Positions 17,001-25,654 of a stretch of DNA of 64,000 bases are shown in pieces. The stretch is from Martinezella tropici. GTDB lineage: Bacteria; Pseudomonadota; Alphaproteobacteria; Rhizobiales; Rhizobiaceae. The notes below the pieces were generated by a model. That model saw nothing but the letters and a program-made list of their open reading frames with translations. It did no database searches and was not told where the DNA came from. Both the position numbers and the translations under genes were made by a program. Where the stretch lies: NCBI RefSeq assembly GCF_008370325.1, contig NZ_VNIP01000003.1, forward strand, positions 248,001 to 312,000. The letters are read 5' to 3'. How positions within the stretch are numbered: the stretch's first letter is position 1; each line of letters opens with the position of its first letter.

Positions 17001-19187
17001 ATGCAGGGATTGAAGCAGGACGTATCGCGGGCGCGGCTCATGGCGACGGGCATAGCCATTTTGGCGCTTCTGGCAGGCTCACAGGCCAATGCTCAGGAAA
17101 AGCCGACAGAACTGCAGCCATTGGTCATTCAAGGCTCGCAACAGAAGAGTGAAGCCAGCGGCACCGCCCCGGTCAAGGGCTACGTCGCCAAGAAGACCAC
17201 ATCCGGCTCGAAATCCGACACGCCGATCACCGAGGTGCCGCAGTCGGTCTCCGTCATCGGCCGGCAGGAAATGCAGGATCGCGGCATCACCAACAAGGTG
17301 GACGAGGCGCTACGCTACACACCGGGCGTCACTACGCAGCCCTTCGGCAACGACGGCGACACCGACTGGTTTTACATTCGCGGCTTCGACGCGACGCAGA
17401 GCGGCGTCTTCATGAATGGCCTGACGCTCTACAGCTACGGCTTCGGCGGCTTCCAGATCGACCCGTTCATGCTCGAGCGCGTGGAAGTGCTGAAAGGCCC
17501 CTCCTCGGTACTCTATGGCGGCTCTAATCCCGGTGGTCTCGTCAACATGGTCCGCAAGGAGCGGACCGACGATCCCTATTATTACACCGAGATCGGCATC
17601 AACAATCTCGGCAATGCCTTCGTCGGCTTCGACTTTTCCGACAAGTTTTCGGCCGACGGCGTCTATCGCTACCGCGTGACCGGCAAGATCGCCGGCGGCG
17701 ACACCTATAGCGACGGCACCCATGACCTGCGCGGCTTCATCATGCCGCAGGTCACCATCTCGCCGGACGATTCCACCAAGCTCACTATTTTCGGCATGCT
17801 GAGCGGTCTCGACGAAATCCACAGCGGCAACGGCTTCTTCCCCTATGTCGGTACCGTCGTCGATGCGCCTTTCGGCAAGATCAAGCGCGATGCCTTCTAT
17901 GGCGAGCGCAGTATCGACAATCTGAAATATGCCCAGCAAATGCTCGGCTACGAATTCTCACATGACTTCGACGGCGGCTGGACCGTGTCGCAGAACGCGC
18001 GTTACGGCCATCTCTACAAGCGCGAGGAAGGCCCGTATCTGAACGGCTACGTCGACGGCAACCCGCTCGATCCGTCCTACAATGATCCGGATTACATGCT
18101 GAACCGCATCGGCTTCTTCGAGCGCTCGAAGGTCGATACGTTCTCGGTCGACACCCGCGCGCAGAACAAGTTCGACACCGGCCCGATCAGCCATGACTTC
18201 CTGATCGGCACCGACTATTCGATCTATCGTCTCGACCAGGTCCAGGCCTGCTGCGGCTCCAATCCGATCAGCGCCACCAATCCGGTCTACGGCGCGGCCC
18301 AGGGTACGAACTTCGTCTATCTCAACCAGGTGCTGACGCAACAGCAGCTTGGTATCTATGCGCAGGACCAGATCCGCTTCGGCGGCGGCTGGCTGGTCAC
18401 GCTCAACGGCCGCTACGACTTTGTCGACAACAATTCCGATGCGAAGGTCGGCACCACCTACAGCTCGAACGACAGCGCACCGAGCGGCCGCGTGGGTCTT
18501 GCCTATGAATTCGCCAACGGCATCACGCCCTATGTCAGCGCCGGCACCTTCTTCCGGCCGCTGGTCGGCACCAGCGTCACCGGCGGAGGGCTGCTTCCGG
18601 AAAAGGGCGAGCAATATGAGGCCGGCGTCAAATACGAGCCAGACTTTATCGACGGCCTGTTCACGGCGTCCATCTTCCAGATCGACCGCAAGAACATGGC
18701 GTTGACCGATCCCGTTACCTTCCTGCAGCGGCAGGTCGGCGAGGTCCGTTCGCGCGGCGTCGAATTCGAAGGCAAGGTCAATCTGGACGAAAACTGGAAG
18801 CTGCTCGGCTCCTATTCCTATACCGACCTCGAAGTCACCAAGGACCTCGACTCCTCCATCGTCGGCAACTCGCCCTATCTGGTGCCGAACTCCACGGCAT
18901 CGCTCTGGCTCGACTACGCTTTTACCAGCGACGCGCTTGACGGTCTCAACATCGGTGCCGGCGTGCGCTATCAGGGCAAGTCCTGGGCGGACCAAGCCAA
19001 CACCCTGCGCGTGCCTTCGGCAACGCTCTTCGATGCGGGCATCCGCTACGAGAAGAAAGGCTGGGGTGCAGCTCTCAACGTCTCGAACCTGTTCGACAAG
19101 GAATATGTCTCGGGCTGCGCCGGCGAGAACGTCTGCGGCTACGGCGAAGCGAGAACCATCACCTTCAAGCTGAGCAAGAAGTGGTAA
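17001..19187 (+). CDS. TonB-dependent siderophore receptor (FhuA/FoxA-like)
   Basis: A 728-residue outer-membrane gated channel for ferri-siderophores. A signal peptide ends about residue 31 (IAILALLAGSQANAQ). The plug domain (about 70-190) contains TPITEVPQSVSVIGRQEMQDRG and the conserved VEVLKGPSSVLYGGSNPGGLVNMV. The 22-strand barrel follows, with LFDKEYVSGCAGENVCGYGE near the end and a terminal aromatic (KLSKKW). CCGSN at about residue 417 and C..N..CGYGE are Cys pairs in extracellular loops of the hydroxamate receptors. Downstream genes form a FhuD/FhuB-like importer, so a hydroxamate siderophore is likely. Probably controlled by iron and by the AraC gene upstream. Confidence 0.93.
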   Translation: MQGLKQDVSRARLMATGIAILALLAGSQANAQEKPTELQPLVIQGSQQKSEASGTAPVKGYVAKKTTSGSKSDTPITEVPQSVSVIGRQEMQDRGITNKVDEALRYTPGVTTQPFGNDGDTDWFYIRGFDATQSGVFMNGLTLYSYGFGGFQIDPFMLERVEVLKGPSSVLYGGSNPGGLVNMVRKERTDDPYYYTEIGINNLGNAFVGFDFSDKFSADGVYRYRVTGKIAGGDTYSDGTHDLRGFIMPQVTISPDDSTKLTIFGMLSGLDEIHSGNGFFPYVGTVVDAPFGKIKRDAFYGERSIDNLKYAQQMLGYEFSHDFDGGWTVSQNARYGHLYKREEGPYLNGYVDGNPLDPSYNDPDYMLNRIGFFERSKVDTFSVDTRAQNKFDTGPISHDFLIGTDYSIYRLDQVQACCGSNPISATNPVYGAAQGTNFVYLNQVLTQQQLGIYAQDQIRFGGGWLVTLNGRYDFVDNNSDAKVGTTYSSNDSAPSGRVGLAYEFANGITPYVSAGTFFRPLVGTSVTGGGLLPEKGEQYEAGVKYEPDFIDGLFTASIFQIDRKNMALTDPVTFLQRQVGEVRSRGVEFEGKVNLDENWKLLGSYSYTDLEVTKDLDSSIVGNSPYLVPNSTASLWLDYAFTSDALDGLNIGAGVRYQGKSWADQANTLRVPSATLFDAGIRYEKKGWGAALNVSNLFDKEYVSGCAGENVCGYGEARTITFKLSKKW

Positions 19188-19231
19188 GTTGAGAATAAAA
19201 GTATACTTTATTTCTCGATCATGGCAGAGAG

Positions 19232-19259
19232 CCGGGGATTGCCGCAAGGCAATCCCCGG
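19232..19259 (+). promoter_or_regulatory. Perfect 12-bp hairpin with GCAA tetraloop between receptor and binding-protein genes
   Basis: CCGGGGATTGCC and GGCAATCCCCGG pair without mismatch around a GCAA (GNRA-type) loop, 44 bp after the receptor stop and 29 bp before the next start. There is no T-run. It could stabilise the receptor mRNA, partly end transcription, or be a processing point that keeps receptor levels above importer levels. Confidence 0.7.
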
Positions 19260-19288
19260 ACCGATTTGAAATCAGAGGCGACGCCAGC

Positions 19289-20182
19289 ATGACGGCAAGA
19301 AGCGCTCACAGGCTGTCGCGTCGGCAGCTGCTGGCCATGGCGGGCACCGCTGCGCTTGCCGGTTTGGCGCCGGCGCGTGCGGCAACGAGCCCGCGCGTGG
19401 CGACGCTCGATTGGGCCATTCTAGAAACGCTGCTGGCGCTCGGCGCCAATGTGGTCGCCGGCACCGAGCTGCTACAGTTCCGAGACGTTGCCGTAACGCC
19501 GGCCATTCCCACGGCAGTCGCCGATCTCGGGCTGCGCGGCACGCCGAATTTCGAGGTCCTTTATGCCGCCAAGCCGGAGCTGATCTTCAACTCCAATTTC
19601 TATGCCTGGGCCGACGATCGCCTGCGCCTGATCGCGCCGGTCGAGAGCCATGCCGTCTATCAGCCGGGAGCCAGCCCCTATCGGCTATCCGAAGAGATGA
19701 CGCTTGCGGTCGCGGAACGGCTTGAGCTTCCGACTGGCCGCGCGCTCGTCGACGCCATGCGGCAAAAGCTGGAGGCCTATCGCATCAGCTTCGGCAAGGG
19801 CGATCATCGCCCAATCCTGCCGATCAATCTTGGCGATGCCAGACACTTCCGCGTTTTCGGCTCCGACAGCATGTTCGGGGAGGTCCTGGCCCGCACCAGT
19901 CTTGCCAATGCCTGGCCGGATCTCACGAGCTATTCGGCGACCGCACCCGTTGGCATAGAGCGGCTCGCCGCCCTGCCGGACGCATGGATCGTCCTGATCC
20001 CGCCACATCCGGCCGAAGCCTTAGCCGAACTCCGGCAAAGCGCATTCTGGAACGCACTTCCGCCGGTGCAGCAGGGCCGTGTCCTCCTGCTCGGCTCGAT
20101 CAACCCTTACGGCGCGCTGCCGGCAGCGGAGCGCTTTGCCGATCTCCTGGCGGGAGGGCTCGCCCGTGCATGGAATGGTTGA
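19289..20182 (+). CDS. Siderophore ABC transporter substrate-binding protein (FhuD-like)
   Basis: A 297-residue periplasmic binding protein of the class III (PF01497, FhuD/BtuF) type. It has a Tat-type signal, with SRRQLLAMAGTAALAGLAPARA around residues 9-30, as is common for FhuD homologues. Conserved segments are RVATLDWAILETLLALGANVV and PELIFNSNFYAW, and the long backbone helix ends near EEMTLAVAERL. It receives the ferri-siderophore from the receptor and delivers it to the permease encoded next. It overlaps the permease start, which indicates translational coupling. Confidence 0.9.
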   Translation: MTARSAHRLSRRQLLAMAGTAALAGLAPARAATSPRVATLDWAILETLLALGANVVAGTELLQFRDVAVTPAIPTAVADLGLRGTPNFEVLYAAKPELIFNSNFYAWADDRLRLIAPVESHAVYQPGASPYRLSEEMTLAVAERLELPTGRALVDAMRQKLEAYRISFGKGDHRPILPINLGDARHFRVFGSDSMFGEVLARTSLANAWPDLTSYSATAPVGIERLAALPDAWIVLIPPHPAEALAELRQSAFWNALPPVQQGRVLLLGSINPYGALPAAERFADLLAGGLARAWNG

Positions 20183-22181
20183 TCGTCGCATGATTGCCCG
20201 AGACATGATTGCCGGGGATAGGCCGCTTGCACGCAATGCCGTCCTGCTTGCTGTCGTCTGCATCCTTGCCTTTGCGGCGCTCGTCTTCCTGCGTCCGAAG
20301 CTTGCCGCGGACGTGGGCGGTGCGGCCGCCCTCAACCGTATCCTGCTTATCGATAGCCTGCTGCCCCGCTCGGCGATCGCGATCATCGCCGGGGCAGCGC
20401 TTGGCCTTTCCGGCGCTCTGTTGCAAAGGGTCTTGCGCAACCCGATCGCCGATGCCTCGACGCTTGGGATCGCCGCCGGCGGACAGCTGGCGATGACGAT
20501 CGCCATTGGCCTCTTTCCGCTTCTCATCGGCTTGCCGCGAGAAATTTCCGCCTTTGTTGGCGGGCTTGCGGCTGTCCTGATCGTTCTTGCCCTGAGCTGG
20601 CGCCGTGGCCTCGATCCGGTGACGGTGGCGCTATGCGGCATGATGGTGACATTGGTCGCGACCGCACTCAGCATCACCATCATTCTCGCGCGTGGCGAAT
20701 ACGCCATGTCCGTCTTTATCTGGGGCGCGGGCGCGCTCAACCAGCAAAGCTGGGATGGCGTCGTCACGCTTGCTCCTCGCCTTGCCATCGGCTTTGCAGC
20801 GGCCCGCGTGCTCGTTCGTCCGCTCACGGTGATGAGCCTGGACGACAACAGCGCAAAGAGCCTCGGCCTGGCCTTGCACGGCATGCGCTTCGCCTTTCTG
20901 GCTCTCGCCGTCTGGCTCGCAGCTTCGGTAACGGCGCAGGTCGGCATCATCGGCTTTCTCGGCCTTGCCGCGCCTCATCTGGCAAGATTTTGTGGTGCAC
21001 GCAGCACCAGGCAATTGCTGATTGCCGCGCCGCTCGCCGGCGCCGGGTTGTTGTTCCTCACGGATTGCGTTGTGCAGCTCCTGTCGCCGGGATTTACGGA
21101 TCTCGCCCCGACAGGGGCGGCGACCGCACTTCTCGGCGGACCGCTCCTGCTTCTACTCTTGCCGCGCCTGCATTCGCGCAATGCGCCGCGCGCCGATGGT
21201 GCTCCACGAGCGCGGCTGAACCTTGCTGTCCCCGGGCGGGCACTTGTCTTGCTCGCCATAGGTTTCATTTTCCTGACGGTCTTTGCCTTGTCGGTCGGAC
21301 GCGGCATCGAGAGCTGGCAGGTGGCTGTCGGCGGCCGGTTCTGGGAGCTCCTGCCCTTCCGCCTGCCACGCACCGTTGTTGCCGCGACCGCTGGCGCCAT
21401 GCTCGCCGCAGCCGGCTTCATCATACAGCGCCTGACCGCCAATCCGCTTGCAAGCCCCGAGGTCCTGGGCGTTAGTGCTGGCGGTGGTGCCGGACTGACC
21501 GCGGCTCTCTTCCTGTTCGCCTTCCCCTCGCCCGCCATCACGATCACGGCGATGACGTTCGGCGCGCTGATCGCGTTCCTCGCCATCATGATGGTCAGCG
21601 CTCGCGGCGGCTTCGGGCCGGAGCGTCTGCTGCTCTCCGGTATTGCGATCGGTGCACTGTCGATGGCGATTGTCACGATCGTTCTGTCCCGTGGCGATCT
21701 GCGCGGTTATCTGCTGCTGACCTGGCTGTCGGGTTCCACCAACCGCGCCGGCTCCTTCGAGGCATGGACCGGCATCGTTTCGGCCGTCCTCCTCATACCG
21801 GTATTGCCCGTCCTGCGGCGGTGGTTCGATATTCTGCCGCTTGGCAGCGACGTCTCCCGCTCCGTCGGCCTGTCGGTCGCGGCAAGCCGGCTGACTTTGG
21901 CGGTTCTCGCAGCGATCCTGACCGCGATCCCTTCTTTCCTCGTCGGCCCACTCAGCCTGACCGGGCTGATCGCGCCGCATCTTGCCCGCCTCATCGGCTT
22001 CCGCGAGACGATCAAGCAATTGATGGCCAGCCTGCTGCTTGGCGCCATGCTGCTGGTGCTGGCCGATTGGCTGTCGCGAATGGTGATCTTTCCCTACGAG
22101 GTTCCCGTCGGCCTGTTCGCGGCGCTGATCGGCGGCCCCTATCTCATCTGGTTTCTGACCCGCAAGGAGACTAAGCAATGA
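20175..22181 (+). CDS. fhuB: Double-length Fe(3+)-hydroxamate ABC permease FhuB
   Basis: About 668 residues with two tandem FecCD-type permease halves in one chain, which is the hallmark of FhuB. Each half has about ten membrane helices and a copy of the ATPase-docking segment: VGIIGFLGLAAPHLARFCG in the first half and PLSLTGLIAPHLARLIGF in the second. The coupled GALLQRVLRNPIADASTLGI and FIIQRLTANPLASPEVLGVSAGGGAG blocks are also duplicated. The frame opens at 20079, but MVDRR at 20175 or the Met at 20190 is a better start because it overlaps the upstream stop by only a few bases or none. No ATPase (FhuC) is encoded in the window. Confidence 0.92.
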   Translation: MVDRRMIARDMIAGDRPLARNAVLLAVVCILAFAALVFLRPKLAADVGGAAALNRILLIDSLLPRSAIAIIAGAALGLSGALLQRVLRNPIADASTLGIAAGGQLAMTIAIGLFPLLIGLPREISAFVGGLAAVLIVLALSWRRGLDPVTVALCGMMVTLVATALSITIILARGEYAMSVFIWGAGALNQQSWDGVVTLAPRLAIGFAAARVLVRPLTVMSLDDNSAKSLGLALHGMRFAFLALAVWLAASVTAQVGIIGFLGLAAPHLARFCGARSTRQLLIAAPLAGAGLLFLTDCVVQLLSPGFTDLAPTGAATALLGGPLLLLLLPRLHSRNAPRADGAPRARLNLAVPGRALVLLAIGFIFLTVFALSVGRGIESWQVAVGGRFWELLPFRLPRTVVAATAGAMLAAAGFIIQRLTANPLASPEVLGVSAGGGAGLTAALFLFAFPSPAITITAMTFGALIAFLAIMMVSARGGFGPERLLLSGIAIGALSMAIVTIVLSRGDLRGYLLLTWLSGSTNRAGSFEAWTGIVSAVLLIPVLPVLRRWFDILPLGSDVSRSVGLSVAASRLTLAVLAAILTAIPSFLVGPLSLTGLIAPHLARLIGFRETIKQLMASLLLGAMLLVLADWLSRMVIFPYEVPVGLFAALIGGPYLIWFLTRKETKQ

Positions 22182-23227
22182 TGCATGCCAGGGATTTCAC
22201 CGCTTCCGGCGTTGCCACGCATAAGGATGCCGGTCAGTTGCTGGATCAGTTCTGCGCGCGGTTTGCCGAGCATGTCATCATCACGCGGAGCGAGGTCGGA
22301 GCCCGCCTCGAGACGGTCATCGGCAGCGCCGATATCGCCGTCAACAACGATCGCCTCGACATCAAACTGCGTTGCCCGACAGCGGCGATGCTCTTCACGA
22401 TCCGCAGCATGGTCGCCGAAAACCTGTTCGAACTTTCCACCGGCAATGCGCTCGACCTCAATTGGGCCGACGGGCCGCAACCATTAGCCATACCGAATTT
22501 CCGCGAAATCAGCGTCGTCGATGCCTATGATGTCACCCCGCATATGCGCCGCGTCGTGGTGGCGACCGATGACGCCAGGCATTTCGTCGAAGGCGGCATG
22601 CATGTTCGCCTGCTCATCCCGCCGAAGGGCCGCGAGCCGGTCTGGCCGCATACGGAGCCGGACGGCCGCATCCATTGGCCGAAGGGCGACGATGCACTGA
22701 TCATCCGCGCCTATACAATTCGCAGCATCGATCTTGACCGCTGCGAGATGAACATCGATTTCGTCGTACATGACGGCGACAACGTCCCCGGCGCGAGCTG
22801 GGCGATGACTGCCCGCCCCGGCGATCGTGCCGGCCTCATCGGTCCGGGCGGCGGTGTGCCGACAGCGCGCAAGCTCATTCTCGCCGGCGACGAAACCGCG
22901 CTGCCGGCCATCGCCCGCATCGCAGCCTCCGTGCCTGCCGATGCCGATCTGCGCATCTTTCTCGAGGTCGCCGACAAACAGGAAGAGCAGCCGCTAACAT
23001 CGAGCGCATCGATGGATATCACCTGGCTGCATCGCAATGGCGCCGCTGCCGGGACGACGGATACGCTTGAATGCATCCTGCGCGACATCGTGCCCGCAGC
23101 CGATCCGGAAACCTTTGTCTGGGCCGCCTGCGAACAAAAGCAGGCCCGCTCCATCCGCGCTTTCGTCAAGAGCGAGATCGCCAGGGATCCCGGCACCTTC
23201 AGCATCGCCGCCTATTGGCAGCGTTGA
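22178..23227 (+). CDS. DUF2218 plus siderophore-interacting FAD reductase
   Basis: A 349-residue fusion. Residues about 1-95 are DUF2218-like (HVIITRSEVGARLETVIGSADIAVNNDRLDIKLR), and residues about 110-349 are a SIP-family FAD domain with IRAYTIRSID (FAD binding), NIDFVVHDGDNVPGASWA, IGPGGG and LAGDETALPAIARI. The C-terminus FSIAAYWQR matches family ends. It reduces the imported ferri-siderophore in the cytosol. The ATG overlaps the fhuB stop by four bases, so it is the last gene of the import operon. The DUF2218 part resembles small proteins often adjacent to siderophore genes, and its role is not established. Confidence 0.88.
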   Translation: MMHARDFTASGVATHKDAGQLLDQFCARFAEHVIITRSEVGARLETVIGSADIAVNNDRLDIKLRCPTAAMLFTIRSMVAENLFELSTGNALDLNWADGPQPLAIPNFREISVVDAYDVTPHMRRVVVATDDARHFVEGGMHVRLLIPPKGREPVWPHTEPDGRIHWPKGDDALIIRAYTIRSIDLDRCEMNIDFVVHDGDNVPGASWAMTARPGDRAGLIGPGGGVPTARKLILAGDETALPAIARIAASVPADADLRIFLEVADKQEEQPLTSSASMDITWLHRNGAAAGTTDTLECILRDIVPAADPETFVWAACEQKQARSIRAFVKSEIARDPGTFSIAAYWQR

Positions 23228-23343
23228 TGAGGAAATAGCCAGAACAAGTCGCAACAGCCCAGTATTTAGGCAAAATTCAAAATCGCCCAATATTTCGGCG
23301 AATGGCGCTTGCCCGTTTTGCTGCATTGCGTCATAAAGATGCA

Positions 23344-23931
23344 ATGAGCCGTCTCGATCTGACCATTCTTGTGATCGATGAAAACACCATCCGCGCCTCG
23401 ATCATTGAGGAAGGTCTGCGGGAGGCTGGCCACGCGCGCGTGACCGTTATCCACGAAGTGCAGGGCGTGGCGCGCACGATCGAGACACTTCACCCGGACG
23501 TCATCATCATCGATCTCGAAAATCCGAACCGCGACATGATGGAACATCTGTTTCAGCTGACGCGGACAGTGGGCCGGCCGATCGCCATGTTCGTGGACCG
23601 CTCCGACACGGCCTCGATCGAGGCGGCCGTCGATGCCGGCGTTTCGGCCTACATCGTCGACGGCCTGAAGAAGGAACGGGTCAAGCCGATCCTCGATATG
23701 GCGGTCAGCCGCTTCAACGCCTTCAGCCGGTTGCAGCGCGAACTGGCGGAAGCCAAGTCGGCACTGGAAGAGCGCAAGATCGTCGAGCGCGCCAAGGGCA
23801 TCCTGATGAAGATGCGCGGACTTTCGGAAGACGAGGCCTTCGCGCTGCTGCGGCAGACGGCCATGAACGAGAAGAAGAAGATGTCCGAGATCGCGCAAAG
23901 CGTCGTGACGGCAGCGGGATTGCTGATGTGA
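23344..23931 (+). CDS. nasT: NasT, ANTAR-domain antiterminator of nitrate assimilation
   Basis: About 195 residues from the Met of MSRLDLTILVIDE; the frame is open 14 codons upstream, but that extension lacks a site. An N-terminal receiver-like domain keeps an Asp in VIIIDLEN. The C-terminal ANTAR RNA-binding domain (about 135-190) has RKIVERAKGILMKMRGLSEDEAFALLRQTAM. In rhizobia and Azotobacter, NasT is held by NasS and, once nitrate or nitrite binds NasS, binds paired hexaloop hairpins in leader RNA to prevent termination. nasS follows directly, and a matching leader precedes nrtA. Confidence 0.93.
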   Translation: MSRLDLTILVIDENTIRASIIEEGLREAGHARVTVIHEVQGVARTIETLHPDVIIIDLENPNRDMMEHLFQLTRTVGRPIAMFVDRSDTASIEAAVDAGVSAYIVDGLKKERVKPILDMAVSRFNAFSRLQRELAEAKSALEERKIVERAKGILMKMRGLSEDEAFALLRQTAMNEKKKMSEIAQSVVTAAGLLM

Positions 23932-23986
23932 GCGCGCTGAGACCAATCTCGTCCGTCACCCGCACAGGGGAGACATCGGAGTGAAT

Positions 23987-25285
23987 ATGAGAATGCAGTC
24001 AGCCCCTTTCGCCAATGCCCGCAAGGCAGGCGGCAGCAATCCCCCCGCACCGGCGCGGATTGCAAGCGAAGGTCCGCGCATATTGCGTGCGGGCTTCATT
24101 CCGCTGGTCGATGCTTCGGTCCTGATCGCGGCCGCGGAATTCGGCTTCGCGCGCAAGGAAGGGATCGCGCTCGACCTCATCAAGGACGTCTCCTGGGCCA
24201 ATATCCGCGACCGGCTCGCCTTTCGCCAGTTCGACATCGCCCATATGCTCTCGCCCATGCCGGTCGCGGCGATGCTGGGGCTTGGCTCGAACCCCTCGCC
24301 GACGATTACGCCATTCTCGCTCGGCAGCGGCGGCAATGCCATCACGCTATCGACACGGCTGTTCGAGCGCATGTGCAGCGACGCCGGCCTTTCCGACCAC
24401 GCAAGCGCATTGGAAAATTCGCAGGCGCTTGCAACGGTGATCGGCACGATGAAAGCACGCGGCGAGCAGCCGCCGACACTCGGCATGACCTATCCGTTCT
24501 CATCGCATAATTACGAGTTCCGCTATTGGCTGGCTGCCGGCGGCATCGATCCCGACCGGGACGTGAAGCTCGTCGTCGTACCGCCGCCGCTGACCTCCGA
24601 TGCGCTTGCTGCAGGGGCCATAGATGGCTTCTGCGTCGGCGCGCCCTGGAACATGGTCGCCTCCGAGCGCGGCGTCGGCCGCATCGTTGCTGCTAAGCAG
24701 GACATATGGCCCTCCGCGCCGGAAAAGGTGATCGGCATGCGCCCGGAATGGGCAGAAAGCCATCCCGAAACCGTTTCCCGCCTCATCGTGGCACTCGATG
24801 CGGCAGCGCGCTGGTGCGACGAAGCGGAAAATCACGATGCTCTTGCCGAAGCGCTTGCCGATCAGCGCCATATCGCAGCGCCCGTCGGCATTATCCGCCG
24901 CGTGCTCTCGGGCGAGTTTAATCTCGACGCCAAGGGCAATCGCCGGGTGATCGACCGATATTTCAGCTTTCATGCCGGCTTCGCCAATTATCCGCGTCCG
25001 AGCAGAGCCCTGTGGATCTTCAGCCAGATGGTGCGCTGGGGGCAAAGCGCGCTTTCCGAGCAAAACATGACGATGGCGGCTTCCGCCTATCGATCGGACC
25101 TCTATCGGCTGGCGCTTGGAAACGAGGCCTCGCCTGATGATGCAGATATCCGCATAGAGGGCGATACGGATAGCGATCGCTTCATGGATGGTCACGTTTT
25201 CGATCCCACAGACATGGCGAGCTATATCAACGGCTTTGCGGTAAAGACGGTGAACGCGGCGCAATTTTCCACCGACGATATTTAG
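23987..25285 (+). CDS. nasS: NasS, cytosolic nitrate/nitrite sensor
   Basis: A 432-residue protein homologous to the NrtA/CmpA nitrate-binding proteins (RILRAGFIPLVDASVLIAAAEFGFARKEGIALDLIKDVSWANIRDRL, SSHNYEFRYWLAAGGIDPDRDVKLVVVPPP, CVGAPWNMVASERGVGRI). It lacks a signal peptide, which fits the cytosolic sensor NasS rather than a transport component. It binds nitrate or nitrite and releases NasT. A GGAG lies five bases before the ATG at 23987; a GTG at 23981 is an alternative. It follows nasT by about 55 bp, and the two are probably one operon. Confidence 0.88.
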   Translation: MRMQSAPFANARKAGGSNPPAPARIASEGPRILRAGFIPLVDASVLIAAAEFGFARKEGIALDLIKDVSWANIRDRLAFRQFDIAHMLSPMPVAAMLGLGSNPSPTITPFSLGSGGNAITLSTRLFERMCSDAGLSDHASALENSQALATVIGTMKARGEQPPTLGMTYPFSSHNYEFRYWLAAGGIDPDRDVKLVVVPPPLTSDALAAGAIDGFCVGAPWNMVASERGVGRIVAAKQDIWPSAPEKVIGMRPEWAESHPETVSRLIVALDAAARWCDEAENHDALAEALADQRHIAAPVGIIRRVLSGEFNLDAKGNRRVIDRYFSFHAGFANYPRPSRALWIFSQMVRWGQSALSEQNMTMAASAYRSDLYRLALGNEASPDDADIRIEGDTDSDRFMDGHVFDPTDMASYINGFAVKTVNAAQFSTDDI

Positions 25286-25450
25286 CCTGCGGCTACGCTG
25301 CGCTGCACAGAATAAACGCAGAATTCCGAACCGGACAGTTAGCATCCGCCCAAAACTTTAGCAGCTGCAGCATTCGCACACAAAACAGCCAATGCCCGCA
25401 GCCGATGAATTAATTAAATGATTTCATCGCATTAGGAACGATATCAAAAA

Positions 25451-25467
25451 CTGGCACGCGGATTGCT
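25451..25467 (+). promoter_or_regulatory. Sigma-54 (RpoN) -24/-12 promoter of the nitrate operon
   Basis: CTGGCACGCGGATTGCT is a full match to the RpoN consensus, with GG at 25453-25454 and GC at 25465-25466 separated by ten bases. Transcription would begin near 25478. It lies in the 369-bp gap between nasS and nrtA. I could not find a clear NtrC dyad upstream, but RpoN control by NtrC is usual for nitrate assimilation. Confidence 0.8.
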
Positions 25468-25478
25468 TGGTTAAACAC

Positions 25479-25502
25479 GCTTCGATCAACGGCGATCGAG
25501 GC
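25479..25502 (+). ncRNA. ANTAR target hairpin P1 in the nrtA leader
   Basis: A 9-bp stem (GCTTCGATC with GATCGAGGC, one U-G pair) closes a six-base loop AACGGC. Loop position 1 is A and position 4 is G, the two bases conserved in RNAs bound by ANTAR proteins. It starts about where the sigma-54 transcript would begin. A weaker second hairpin follows at 25532-25543. Confidence 0.7.
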
Positions 25503-25531
25503 ACGCAATGCGCGGAAAACGCGCTCGCAAA

Positions 25532-25543
25532 GACATCGACGTC
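25532..25543 (+). ncRNA. Candidate ANTAR hairpin P2 (weak)
   Basis: GAC and GTC close a six-base loop ATCGAC that also has A at position 1 and G at position 4. The stem is only 3 bp, so this is tentative. ANTAR targets normally have two such hairpins, the second near or overlapping the terminator. Confidence 0.35.
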
Positions 25544-25582
25544 GCAAGGTTCCTGCCCCCGAGGACTCACCTCCTGTCCCGG

Positions 25583-25609
25583 GCCGCATCGACCGAGCGG
25601 CGTTTTTTT
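25583..25609 (+). terminator. Leader terminator (attenuator) of the nitrate operon
   Basis: GCCGC (25583-25587) pairs with GCGGC (25597-25601), with extra inner pairs, and seven T residues follow at 25603-25609. It is between the promoter and nrtA. Its 3' arm (CGAGCG, 25594-25599) is also complementary to CGCTCG at 25522-25527, which gives a possible antiterminator pairing. Confidence 0.7.
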
Positions 25610-25654
25610 ATGTCCGAATTCCACGCATCACGAGCAAAAAAGGGGAAACTGCAA

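Noticed and set aside
25286..25450. NtrC binding sites upstream of the sigma-54 promoter
   Set aside because: Only half-sites with GCAC or TGCA were seen, with no TGCAC-N-GTGCA dyad.
25508..25609. Upstream part of the nrtA frame as leader peptide or N-terminus
   Set aside because: It crosses the ANTAR hairpin region and terminator and has no ribosome binding site. RNA structure explains the region better.
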